From Parabacteroides sp. PH5-46 (GTDB taxonomy: Bacteria; Bacteroidota; Bacteroidia; Bacteroidales; Tannerellaceae): 64,000 nt of DNA. The notes below the pieces were generated by a model that ran no database searches, was not told the origin of the DNA, and saw only the letters and a program-made list of their open reading frames with translations. The translations under genes were made by a program, and so were the position numbers. Location: the NCBI RefSeq assembly GCF_029892785.1, contig NZ_JARXXA010000003.1, forward strand, positions 124,001 through 188,000. Reading direction: 5' to 3'. Positions 53,699-61,675 of this stretch are shown piece after piece; positions within the stretch are counted from its first letter, which is position 1, and every line of letters starts with the position of its first letter.

Positions 53699-54571
53699 TT
53701 AAATTTTTTCAAACCATTCAGGATTGATAGTTACCTCTTCAATTAATTCTGTTTTAACCCCAAGACTAAATTCTTTCAATTTCTCACACAGCAAATCACC
53801 ATCTATTAAATCTATTGGAGGCGCACCATCTCTTGATGCTTCTTTTATTGCTTCACGTGTGAATTTTCCAGTAGTTATAAACAATCCTTTATCAGCTCTT
53901 CCTTGCATTGCTCCTCTAAAATCTCTGATATAACTTGATGCTACTGAATCCTTAAATCTTTTACATTGAAAGAAAACATGAAAGCTTAGAAATCCATTTA
54001 GTCTGACAATGCCTTTACCATCAAGACCTCCATCCCCTGATTTTCCAGTAACTTCAACCTGAACAAATCCACTTTCTCTTAATATTCTTTGACAAAGCCT
54101 CTCGAATGCCGATGGTTCAATACTTTGAACAACCTTTAAAAGATTTTCTTTCCAATTTAATTCATCAGTTTCGTCTTCAACAACCGTATCTAATTTATCT
54201 AATGGAATAACCTCTTTTTCATCCCTCTTATCATCAGTCCTTACCTTTTTTACAATCTCATTTGATTTGAAGGCATCTGGATTTATATCATTATCAATCA
54301 ATACCCAGATTCCTCTTGACGAATTTTCTATCAACCCATACTTCTTAAGATAGGTTCTTGCCCAAGCAAGTCTATAATCAACTTTGCTTTGCATTCCATC
54401 TTCTTTATGAGGAATACTTAATGTTTCTTCATCAAGATTAGCAATCTCATATACTTTCTCATTAATTTCCTCAATAGATCCGGAGCCACCTAATAGCTTC
54501 AAGGCTTTTAATGTTGGAACTAATAGTTTATCATAAGTAGGGACTCTGCCATTTGTTTTCTTCCTTCCCAT
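53699..54571 (-). CDS. mrr: Mrr-type restriction endonuclease
   Basis: A 290-residue protein. Residues 8-95 are the Mrr N-terminal winged helix (VPTYDKLLVPTLKALKLLGGSGSIEEINEKV, YRLAWARTYLKKYGLIENSSRGIWVL). Residues about 150-275 are the PD-(D/E)XK catalytic domain: FERLCQRILRESGFVQVEVTGKSGDGGLDGKGI with catalytic Asp, then FFQCKRF with the QxK motif, and later RGAMQGRADKGLFITTGKFTREA. Type IV restriction of modified DNA is the family role. It is transcribed with the TIR/NDT-like gene. Confidence 0.9.
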   Translation of the reverse strand: MGRKKTNGRVPTYDKLLVPTLKALKLLGGSGSIEEINEKVYEIANLDEETLSIPHKEDGMQSKVDYRLAWARTYLKKYGLIENSSRGIWVLIDNDINPDAFKSNEIVKKVRTDDKRDEKEVIPLDKLDTVVEDETDELNWKENLLKVVQSIEPSAFERLCQRILRESGFVQVEVTGKSGDGGLDGKGIVRLNGFLSFHVFFQCKRFKDSVASSYIRDFRGAMQGRADKGLFITTGKFTREAIKEASRDGAPPIDLIDGDLLCEKLKEFSLGVKTELIEEVTINPEWFEKI

Positions 54572-54705
54572 ATTGTTCTAATAATTTAAATCGCTGCAAT
54601 TTACGAATAATTTATGGTATTTAGAGGAAACAGCATAATCCTCATGAGCAATTACTGGTAATTACACAAAAACTACTTATTTTTGTAGACTCAATTTGAT
54701 ATTAT

Positions 54706-55419
54706 ATGAATCGGTATCGCAAAATGTATAATGAGAATTTGTTGGGGACATCTGATGTTTCCATCCTTAAATTCTATTATGCTAGCTTTAAGGTACAGCA
54801 GCAGAAAGGCAAAGCTCTTGATGTAAATATCTTTCTGGATGATTGTGCGAAAATTTCCGAAGATAGCAACCTTATATTAAAGGTTTCCAGCGTTATTCCG
54901 TTCTTCAATTTGCTTTTTGGAACAGGAAGAGAACAAAAGCATATAGCTGAAATAATCAGAACTAAACGTGAAGAGGTCGAAAACTTATTCATTCAGGATG
55001 ATATTTCAGATGAAGCTATAAAATCTATACTATATGGTATATCTCCTCTTACACAAGCCAATGACTTAACAAAAGAAGATACGATACAAGTAATAAAAGA
55101 TAAAATCCTCAAATGCTATTCCATAAGAGGTCGCAAACAATTGGGTGACCGCATTTTTGGCTATTTACTGGCTTCGGAGCTCATTCCAGCCTATACTCCC
55201 GAAGACCGATTGCAAGCATGGCAAACTCTTATCGGAGAGAAAATCGTTCCGTCTGACACGAAATTACACGCCAATCCCTCGCTGAACCGAAGCAATGTTG
55301 ATACTAAAACACTTCTGAAACATTTGGATACCATCCGGGAATTCTATTCAGAAATTGGACTTGCAAAGGCGGTTTTCATTATTGAAAAGGATATGAAAAG
55401 CCTATCAGTCAAAGTCTGA
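54706..55419 (+). CDS. Protein of unknown function in the element
   Basis: A 237-residue protein, divergent from mrr. It is predicted to be helical and charged, with no signal peptide and no membrane segment. I see no motif of a recombinase (no Arg-His-Arg-Tyr set), nuclease or ATPase. Its place between Mrr and the excisionase-like gene is where an integrase often sits in related elements, so it may be cargo that took that position. TATTTTTG (54678-54685) is a possible -7 box. Confidence 0.6.
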   Translation: MNRYRKMYNENLLGTSDVSILKFYYASFKVQQQKGKALDVNIFLDDCAKISEDSNLILKVSSVIPFFNLLFGTGREQKHIAEIIRTKREEVENLFIQDDISDEAIKSILYGISPLTQANDLTKEDTIQVIKDKILKCYSIRGRKQLGDRIFGYLLASELIPAYTPEDRLQAWQTLIGEKIVPSDTKLHANPSLNRSNVDTKTLLKHLDTIREFYSEIGLAKAVFIIEKDMKSLSVKV

Positions 55420-55479
55420 TATTTTCGCCTTATTACTATTCATTTCCCCTTGTTTTACTCTCTGCCATAACAGGCTGAC

Positions 55480-55516
55480 TTGTCCCATTCTGTGAAGCCT
55501 TGTCCCGTATTGTCCC
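55480..55516. repeat. Three TTGTCCC copies upstream of the excisionase-like gene
   Basis: TTGTCCC occurs at 55480-55486, 55500-55506 and 55510-55516. The first, extended to TTGTCCCATTC, repeats the sequence at 52599-52609 near the receptor junction. These could be recombinase/excisionase binding sites. Confidence 0.5.
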
Positions 55517-55592
55517 GGAGACGCAAGTTGCTTATTCCCAGAGAAATTACATTATATATTTGTCTTTCGAAATTTCTAAAATTATTAGTAAA

Positions 55593-55877
55593 ATGAGAAA
55601 GACATTCAAGAAATTCTGGTTAAAATCAGAAAATGAGGAAGCTGTTGAGAACAGCATTCCTGAAGAACAAGCGTCGCCTGTTGACAAGGCGATGAGTAAC
55701 CTAATCAAGATGAAAGAGGCTACCAAACTTCTAAAAGCCTCTGCGCCCACCGTCCGTAAATACGCCCGGCTCGGTTATTACAAAGAATACCGTTTTGGGG
55801 AGAAGCTCGTCTTCTATGATAAAGAGGAGATTTTAAACTTTATCCTAAATAGATGTAGAACGACAGAAGAATCTTGA
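55593..55877 (+). CDS. Excisionase-like helix-turn-helix protein
   Basis: A 94-residue protein from the ATG at 55593 (MRKTFKKFWLK); the longer frame starts only at TTG. The C-terminal half is a MerR/excisionase-type HTH: MKEATKLLKASAPTVRKYARLGYYKEYRFGEKLVFYDKEEILNFIL. It is the usual small DNA-binding protein at the head of Bacteroides mobilizable elements. It is followed after 5 bp by the VirE-type gene. Confidence 0.8.
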   Translation: MRKTFKKFWLKSENEEAVENSIPEEQASPVDKAMSNLIKMKEATKLLKASAPTVRKYARLGYYKEYRFGEKLVFYDKEEILNFILNRCRTTEES

Positions 55878-55882
55878 TCCCG

Positions 55883-57091
55883 ATGAAAGAGAAAACAGAT
55901 TCTTCCGTCCGCCAATCCAAAAATGAGCGGATTGAGGCATACTTGCAGGAGAAATACGATTTCCGCTTCAATGTGATAAAATCCAAACCGGAGTATCGCA
56001 TGAAGAACGACAATAATCCGTTTCACCCTGTTACCAAGTTTGCCCTCAATTCATTCAAACGACGGATTGATACGGAGCTGGGCATTTCTACATCGGCAGA
56101 GAATATCCGCACCATTCTCGAAAGCGACTTTTCGCCAAAGGTGCATCCGGTTAAAGACTATTTCCGGCAATTGCTACGTATAGAGCCTGCCATAAACCAA
56201 TATATCCTCCAATTAGCGCAGACTGTAACCACCGCCAATCCTGAAAAATGGAACGAATACCTCACAAAATGGTTAGTGGGCGTGGGTGCCAATGCTCTGG
56301 AAGATGTGGGCTGTCAGAACCATACTTGTTTGGTATTGACTGGAGAACAGGGGCGGTTTAAGACAACATGGTTAGACCATCTTTGTCCGCAGTCGCTAAA
56401 GAGCTATCTGTTTACCGGAAAGATAGATCCACAAAATAAAGATGTATTGACGATGATTGCCGAATACCTGTTTATCAATATCGATGACCAGTTAAAAGCC
56501 CTGAATAAGCGGGATGAAAACGAATTAAAGAATCTGATAACGACTCCGGCTGTTAAATACCGTCGTCCGTATGATGTGTATATTGAAGAATATCCGCATT
56601 TAGTCAGTTTCATGGCATCGGTTAACGGCAACGACTTTCTAACTGATCCGACTGGCAGTCGTAGGTTCTTGCCATTCGAGGTTATCAGTATCGACATCAA
56701 AACAGCGGAGCAAATCAATATGGATAATGTATTCTCCGAAGTGATGTGGCTTTTGGATAATGGCTATCGCTATTGGTTTGTCGAGGAAGAAATTACGGAG
56801 CTGCACAGGCTTAGCCAACAATTCCACGTACAGACTACCGAATATGAAATGCTACTGAAAGGGTTCGAGAAGCCGGAAGCCGATGAAGAATGTTATATGA
56901 CTACCTCGGAAGTATTAAGCTACTTACAGGCATACACTTTGGTAAAACTGTCCGAGAAGCGAATGGGCGAAGCTTTGCGTAAAGCTGAATTTGAACGGCT
57001 CTCCAAGCGATTGACGAAAGGAGCTAATCCGGTTCAATGCTACCGGATAAAGAAAATCAAGCCAAATCCATTCTTCGACCGTGATTTATAG
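55883..57091 (+). CDS. VirE-type (PF05272-like) replication ATPase
   Basis: A 402-residue protein from the ATG at 55883. The P-loop is LTGEQGRFKTTWL, Walker B is EYLFINIDDQ, followed by DPTGSRRFLPFEV, as in VirE/SF3-like helicases of phages and mobilizable elements. The N-terminal 100 residues probably mediate DNA or primase contacts. It acts with the downstream Toprim protein in element replication after excision or transfer. Confidence 0.88.
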   Translation: MKEKTDSSVRQSKNERIEAYLQEKYDFRFNVIKSKPEYRMKNDNNPFHPVTKFALNSFKRRIDTELGISTSAENIRTILESDFSPKVHPVKDYFRQLLRIEPAINQYILQLAQTVTTANPEKWNEYLTKWLVGVGANALEDVGCQNHTCLVLTGEQGRFKTTWLDHLCPQSLKSYLFTGKIDPQNKDVLTMIAEYLFINIDDQLKALNKRDENELKNLITTPAVKYRRPYDVYIEEYPHLVSFMASVNGNDFLTDPTGSRRFLPFEVISIDIKTAEQINMDNVFSEVMWLLDNGYRYWFVEEEITELHRLSQQFHVQTTEYEMLLKGFEKPEADEECYMTTSEVLSYLQAYTLVKLSEKRMGEALRKAEFERLSKRLTKGANPVQCYRIKKIKPNPFFDRDL

Positions 57092-57115
57092 AAATATAGA
57101 TATGGATTATTCTTC

Positions 57116-57304
57116 TTACTACCTTACTACAATCATATATAATCCAGTGAAAGAAAAAGGATTAAGTCGTAGTAAGAAGCAAAATTCGCATCTTACTCTC
57201 ATCCTACTACCTTACTACAGAGTAGTAGTTACTACAAAATATAATCATACTACATAAAGATAATTGATTATCAGTTCAATACATAGATTCATTTGTGTAG
57301 TAAG
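57116..57304. repeat. Iteron-like cluster of CTTACTAC / GTAGTAAG motifs
   Basis: Two perfect 15-bp direct copies, TACTACCTTACTACA, lie at 57117-57131 and 57205-57219 (88 bp apart). Inverted GTAGTAAG copies lie at 57169-57176 and 57297-57304, and a palindrome GTAGTTACTAC at 57225-57235. It fills the 236-bp gap between the VirE-type and Toprim genes. It looks like a replication origin or an operator of the primase gene. Confidence 0.7.
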
Positions 57305-57327
57305 TAAAACAGCTAAAAAATAAGAAA

Positions 57328-58251
57328 ATGAAAAATTCAAATTATATAAGTATAAAGCAATATCTTGAAAATAAAGGAATCAGTCCGGTAAAAGACCGGG
57401 GATATTACGGAATGTATCTCTCCCCTTTGAGGAATGACAGCAATCCTAGTTTCAAAGTTGATTATGATAAAGATTTATGGTACGACTTCGGTACTAATGA
57501 GGGCGGTTCGATTGTTGACCTCGTGATGAAGTTGGAAAATTGTTCGCTGGCAGAAGCACTCCGACAATTGGAAAATTCTTTTTCCTTTCATCGGAATGAC
57601 ACTTTGCCTATTTTTCCTAAACTAGAAAGCCGAGAATCGGCACTAACCATTACGGATATAAAACCGCTTGCTCACCCTGCTTTGCTTGATTACCTGAAAG
57701 AACGCAGTATAAATACCGACATAGCGAAACAATATTGTTCGGAAATTCATTATTCCATTGCGGACAAACCTTATTTCGCTGTCGGTTTTCGGAATGATGC
57801 CGGAGGATGGGAGCTTCGGAACAGGTATTTCAAAGGAAGTACTACTCCAAAGAATATAACAACCATAAACAACGGTAACAATGCAGTTATGCTATTCGAG
57901 GGTTTCATAGACTTTCTTTCTTATCTTTCATTAAAACAGAATGCTTCACCTGTAATTGATTCGGCAATATTAAACTCAATCGCCAATCTTCCGAAAGCGA
58001 TTCCGTTTCTTCAAACCCATCAAACAATACACGCCTTTTTGGATAACGATGAAGCCGGAAAGCGGGCTGTTCAGTGTTTAAGCCCAGTATGTAAAGAAGT
58101 AATCGACCAGTCTGTTTTCTATCGAGACCATAAAGACCTGAACGATTACTGGCGGGATAAATCCAACCTACAAAAACAGCCTGAAAAGAATAGAGCCGCC
58201 GTCCAGATTAAGCGGCAACTACCAACAAGAAAGAAAGGGCGCAGCTTATAA
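57328..58251 (+). CDS. Toprim-domain primase-like protein with CHC2-type N-terminus lacking Cys
   Basis: A 307-residue protein. The N-terminal 90 residues follow the DnaG CHC2 domain (YGMYLSPLRNDSNPSFKVDYDKDLWYDFGTNEGGSIVDLVM), but the zinc-binding Cys and His are absent. A Toprim domain follows (VMLFEGFIDFLSYLSL with the catalytic Glu, and HAFLDNDEAGKRAVQCL with DxD-type Asp). The C-terminus is basic (RRAAVQIKRQLPTRKKG-like). It probably primes replication of the element together with the VirE-type ATPase. Confidence 0.85.
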   Translation: MKNSNYISIKQYLENKGISPVKDRGYYGMYLSPLRNDSNPSFKVDYDKDLWYDFGTNEGGSIVDLVMKLENCSLAEALRQLENSFSFHRNDTLPIFPKLESRESALTITDIKPLAHPALLDYLKERSINTDIAKQYCSEIHYSIADKPYFAVGFRNDAGGWELRNRYFKGSTTPKNITTINNGNNAVMLFEGFIDFLSYLSLKQNASPVIDSAILNSIANLPKAIPFLQTHQTIHAFLDNDEAGKRAVQCLSPVCKEVIDQSVFYRDHKDLNDYWRDKSNLQKQPEKNRAAVQIKRQLPTRKKGRSL

Positions 58252-58260
58252 GCTAACCTA

Positions 58261-58393
58261 ATGCGCGAAGTGCATTGCAAGACGTCAGTTTGTTACCACA
58301 AACTGCGCTTGCCGCCTGAACCGCTTTCGCTGGCGGGGAAACTGCAATCGCTTCGCTCTCGACAGTTTTTTGAATCAAATAATAAAAGAAAAG
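58261..58393. other. Candidate origin of transfer (oriT)
   Basis: A GC-richer 130-bp stretch before the MobC-like gene. It has a perfect 8-bp inverted repeat with a 4-nt loop (CAGTTTGT-TACC-ACAAACTG, 58286-58305) and a second pair CCGCC/GGCGG around 58312-58337. This is the usual place and structure of the nic region in Bacteroides mobilizable elements. Confidence 0.6.
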
Positions 58394-58693
58394 ATGAAAA
58401 GTACTTATATAAAATTCCGATGTACGGAATCAGAGAAAGAGAGAATAGAGGGTATGGCTGAAAGGTCGGGAGTAACCCTTTCCGAGTATTGCCGGCAACA
58501 ATGTCTGACTGGCCGGATACTTGCCAGCCCGAAGCTAAGCCCAGAAGAGATTTCATACTTCCGGGAACTGAAAGAACATAATAATGCCATTGCCCGGCTC
58601 GCCAATCTTATAAGAAACAAAGACCCGCAATTAGTAATCGCCATTGCGGAATATCTGGAACAGTCCCGACAATTGTATAACCGATTCTTTTAA
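58394..58693 (+). CDS. MobC-like relaxosome accessory protein
   Basis: A 99-residue protein from the ATG at 58394 (MKSTYIKFRCTESEKERIEGMAERSG). The N-terminal ribbon-helix-helix and LSEYCRQQCLTGR fit the MobC/BmgB type, which melts DNA at the nick site and recruits the relaxase. The next gene begins 4 bp later. Confidence 0.85.
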   Translation: MKSTYIKFRCTESEKERIEGMAERSGVTLSEYCRQQCLTGRILASPKLSPEEISYFRELKEHNNAIARLANLIRNKDPQLVIAIAEYLEQSRQLYNRFF

Positions 58694-58697
58694 GCGT

Positions 58698-59636
58698 ATG
58701 ATTGGGAAAGGGAAAGCAATAGCACACGGAGGCAATGCGATTGATTACGCCTTGCGTGAAGGGAAGCTGGATAAGATAGTCGGCAGAAATATGATTGAGA
58801 ATGATACACCTGCCAGCATTCTCCGGGAGTTTGAAATGGTTAATCAGCATAACTACCGATGCAAAAACAAGTATATGCGCTATGAGATAGGTATATCTCC
58901 ACAGGATATAGATAAACTAAAGCCGGGAGATATGATTAAAATAGCCCGGATGTTTGCCAATAAAATGGGATTACAGAATCATCAATGGATAGCCTGTACC
59001 CATAAAGATACCGGGAAACCGCATATCCACCTGATTGCAAACCGTATCGGAGTTGATGGCAAAGTATTCGATACAACCTTTGTGAGCAATCGTTCGGCAA
59101 AAATTGCAGAAGAGATAAGCCGTGAAATGGGATTGACGATTGCCAAAGATGTTCAGAAACAAAAGGAGCATCAAGAAGCTCATACAGACCCCGCACGACA
59201 ACAGACGAAAGAGAAGCTCCAACAAATTGCTTATTATGAGTTGTTTAAGAATACCAGCTTAGAGGGCTTTTTATATGGATTGGAAAAAGAAGGAGTCGGT
59301 ATTGAGCCTGCTAAGAATAAACAAGGTAAAACCTATGGAATCCGATTCACTTACGAGGGACAGACGTTCAAAGCATCGGAAATCGGACGGGAGTTCGGAT
59401 TCCGCTCGCTTGCGGGGAACTTTTCTTCTTCACTGGAAGAGAATCGTCCGCAACGACTTCAACAGAACTATAACCAAGATGAGAGCAATCAACAATCCTA
59501 TTCAGGAGTAAGTTCCAGTATAGCTTCGCTATTAGCAGATCTGTTTACTCCAAATAGACACAATCCCGAAGAAGACAATACATTGAAACATAAAAAGAAG
59601 AAACCAAAAAAACGATATTATGGACGACAATTCTAA
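58698..59636 (+). CDS. Relaxase/mobilization nuclease
   Basis: A 312-residue protein from the ATG at 58698 (MIGKGKAIAHGGNAIDYAL). The metal triad motif HIHL (His109, His111) in THKDTGKPHIHLIANRI, and Tyr53 in NYRCKNKYM as a possible nucleophile, match the Bacteroidales relaxase type (PF03432-like). The C-terminal region includes GFLYGLEKEGVGIEPAKNKQGKTYGIRFTYEGQTFKASEIG, a DNA-binding domain. It nicks oriT and pilots the strand through a helper conjugation system. It overlaps the next gene by 17 bp. Confidence 0.9.
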   Translation: MIGKGKAIAHGGNAIDYALREGKLDKIVGRNMIENDTPASILREFEMVNQHNYRCKNKYMRYEIGISPQDIDKLKPGDMIKIARMFANKMGLQNHQWIACTHKDTGKPHIHLIANRIGVDGKVFDTTFVSNRSAKIAEEISREMGLTIAKDVQKQKEHQEAHTDPARQQTKEKLQQIAYYELFKNTSLEGFLYGLEKEGVGIEPAKNKQGKTYGIRFTYEGQTFKASEIGREFGFRSLAGNFSSSLEENRPQRLQQNYNQDESNQQSYSGVSSSIASLLADLFTPNRHNPEEDNTLKHKKKKPKKRYYGRQF

Positions 59637-60039
59637 CAAATCAACCAAGCGAAGAAATAAATTTGCTGGAAAAGAAGATATTTCCCGAGAAACAGCAGAT
59701 AGCATTCTGTCCGCTCAAATAGATCAGCTTCGGGAGATATCCCGAACGAACGATAAAACTACAAATCAAGTTAGGGAGAGTATAAATATCTTATATGAGA
59801 AGAAAATTCCAATTGATACGTCAAAGTTCGAGCAGCTAAACCGGAACTTCATTAATGAAATGGAAAACAAGCTTCGGAAAGTAAAACAACCATCCAAAGG
59901 TTTGAAATGGTATATTGCGATGTGGGTAATAACGCTGATCTCTGCATTTCTTGCTGGATACTTTATTCATGAATATCGGGAGTGGAAAGAGAAAGCGGTG
60001 TTTTGGTATCAGATGTATGAAGAAGTTAAACCTAAGTAA
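59620..60039 (+). CDS. Mobilization-region membrane protein
   Basis: A 139-residue protein with a charged helical N-terminus (about 1-90, possible coiled coil with heptads around LREISRTNDKTTNQVRESI) and one membrane helix (WYIAMWVITLISAFLAGYFI) near residue 105. The gene overlaps the relaxase. Similar short proteins follow relaxases in Bacteroides elements, possibly linking the relaxosome to the membrane. The function is inferred from position. Confidence 0.7.
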   Translation: MDDNSNKSTKRRNKFAGKEDISRETADSILSAQIDQLREISRTNDKTTNQVRESINILYEKKIPIDTSKFEQLNRNFINEMENKLRKVKQPSKGLKWYIAMWVITLISAFLAGYFIHEYREWKEKAVFWYQMYEEVKPK

Positions 60040-60151
60040 TAGATAAAAACAAGCTTCCGGCTATACTTTGACTCTTATTTAGGCTTTCTGCACTTTTGAA
60101 TAGTTTTTCTTTTCTCTGTTCTGCCTAATTTTGCCCTATAAAATTGAAGAT

Positions 60152-61321
60152 ATGATAACAGATAGAGAAACTAATTTTGTGTATTTCAGTTCCTTAATAA
60201 AGGAAAAAAAACGATACTATTCGTTTTGGAAAAGATTGGAGAATATACTGATAGACAAAAGAATCGGATATGGTTTTATTGAGAATACTCGTGATATTTG
60301 GTGTAGAGACTACATGCCCATTCAAACAGGTATAAGTGATTTTGTTCAATTTGACTATTTCCCAGATTACTATCTTTCACCCAAATACATTGATAAACTA
60401 ACTATTCCATCTGACATTAGAGTCAATGAAAGGATGAATGTTAAAAAGGTGAATTTAGTCATTGACGGAGGTAATGTCGTAAAATCTGCTTCTCATGTCA
60501 TTTTAACAGAGAAAGTGCTAAAAGATAATCCCCAATTCAAGAGAGAGTCAATCATTGCTATGCTTAAGAGAGAGTTGAATGTTAAGAATGTTTGTCTGAT
60601 GCCACAAGTGCCATACGATATGACGGGACATGCAGATGGAATGGTTCGATTCTTAAACGACACAGATTTGCTGGTTGCTGATTATTCTTATGAGAGTAAA
60701 AGTTGGCAAAGCAAGATGAATAAAGCACTTGAAAATACTGGGCTAAATATTATCAGGTTTCCATCAGAATTTGTAGATGAAAAAAATGAGAATGGAGATT
60801 ATACAGCCAAAGGAGTCTATATCAACTTTGTACAAATTGGAGAGTATATATTGCTTCCCCAGTTTGGTTTAAATATGGATGAGGTCGCGTTTGACTATGC
60901 AAAAAAAATATTCTCTCATTGTAAGGTTATCCCTGTAAACTCCAATGAAATAGCCATAGATGGAGGTGTTCTTAATTGCATCACATGGAATGTAAGAGTA
61001 AAGGAGGAAATTTCTTTCTGCAAATTGCCTCTAAAGCGACCGGATCATACAGAACAAGAATATTTTGTATTTAACAAACTCGACTTTTATTTGTCAACTT
61101 TTGATTACCTGCTTATAGCAAAGGGATTTGAATCTATTTGGAATAATTCTTCTGGGATGATGGTTGGCGATGGAGATTTCAAAAATGCAATATATCGCTT
61201 TCTCGAACAATATCTTGAACGAAATTTCATACCCCAATATTATGTTGACAGAGTGATTGATTTAATCTTAGAGTATATGGAAAGTATAGGTCAGTATGGC
61301 TTTCCTATCTGTGAAAACTAA
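60152..61321 (+). CDS. Agmatine/peptidyl-arginine deiminase family protein
   Basis: A 389-residue protein from the ATG at 60152. PAD_porph-family motifs are intact: TRDIWCRDYMPIQ, NLVIDGGNVVKS, YDMTGHADGMVRFL and the nucleophile region AIDGGVLNCITWNV with Cys. Family members hydrolyse the guanidinium group of agmatine or of arginine in proteins, giving citrulline products. No signal peptide is seen, so it is cytoplasmic and not the secreted Porphyromonas type. It is cargo with its own gap of 112 bp from the mobilization genes. Confidence 0.85.
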   Translation: MITDRETNFVYFSSLIKEKKRYYSFWKRLENILIDKRIGYGFIENTRDIWCRDYMPIQTGISDFVQFDYFPDYYLSPKYIDKLTIPSDIRVNERMNVKKVNLVIDGGNVVKSASHVILTEKVLKDNPQFKRESIIAMLKRELNVKNVCLMPQVPYDMTGHADGMVRFLNDTDLLVADYSYESKSWQSKMNKALENTGLNIIRFPSEFVDEKNENGDYTAKGVYINFVQIGEYILLPQFGLNMDEVAFDYAKKIFSHCKVIPVNSNEIAIDGGVLNCITWNVRVKEEISFCKLPLKRPDHTEQEYFVFNKLDFYLSTFDYLLIAKGFESIWNNSSGMMVGDGDFKNAIYRFLEQYLERNFIPQYYVDRVIDLILEYMESIGQYGFPICEN

Positions 61322-61347
61322 TGTATAACCTCAAATAAAGTAAAGGA

Positions 61348-61506
61348 ATGAAAGAATTAGTTATTTTTGTAGTAGTATTGGTCGTTTTATTCTGGATTGG
61401 AGTAAAGCTACAACGGTGGATAAGCGGAGCAAGTAAAATTTCAAAAAATCAGAAGAAAATATTGGAAGAAATGAAGCGGCAGAATAAGACTGAAGATAGA
61501 AAATAG
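61348..61506 (+). CDS. Small single-span membrane protein
   Basis: A 52-residue ORF beginning MKELVIFVVVLVVLFWIG: one N-terminal membrane helix and a Lys/Glu-rich amphipathic tail (SKISKNQKKILEEMKRQNK). It lies 26 bp after the deiminase stop, in the same direction. No family recognised. Confidence 0.6.
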   Translation: MKELVIFVVVLVVLFWIGVKLQRWISGASKISKNQKKILEEMKRQNKTEDRK

Positions 61507-61675
61507 TTTGCTGATTGCTAGCATTTTATTACTAATTCAAATTCTAATGAACAAATTTTTAATGTGCTAAATATCAGCGACATGAAAATGTTTTCTAAAT
61601 TTGTTCAACGGCGATTGGGTAAAATCGTTTAGTGGATGTTTTTTGTAAAATATTTATAACTAAAAAAATGACATT

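Noticed and set aside
54706-55419. Integrase
   Set aside because: The position fits, but no catalytic Arg, His, Arg, Tyr set of tyrosine recombinases nor a serine-recombinase N-terminus is visible.
55500-55592. TTG-started N-terminal extension of the excisionase-like protein
   Set aside because: The extension overlaps the TTGTCCC repeats, has no similarity to the family, and an ATG at 55593 gives the usual length.
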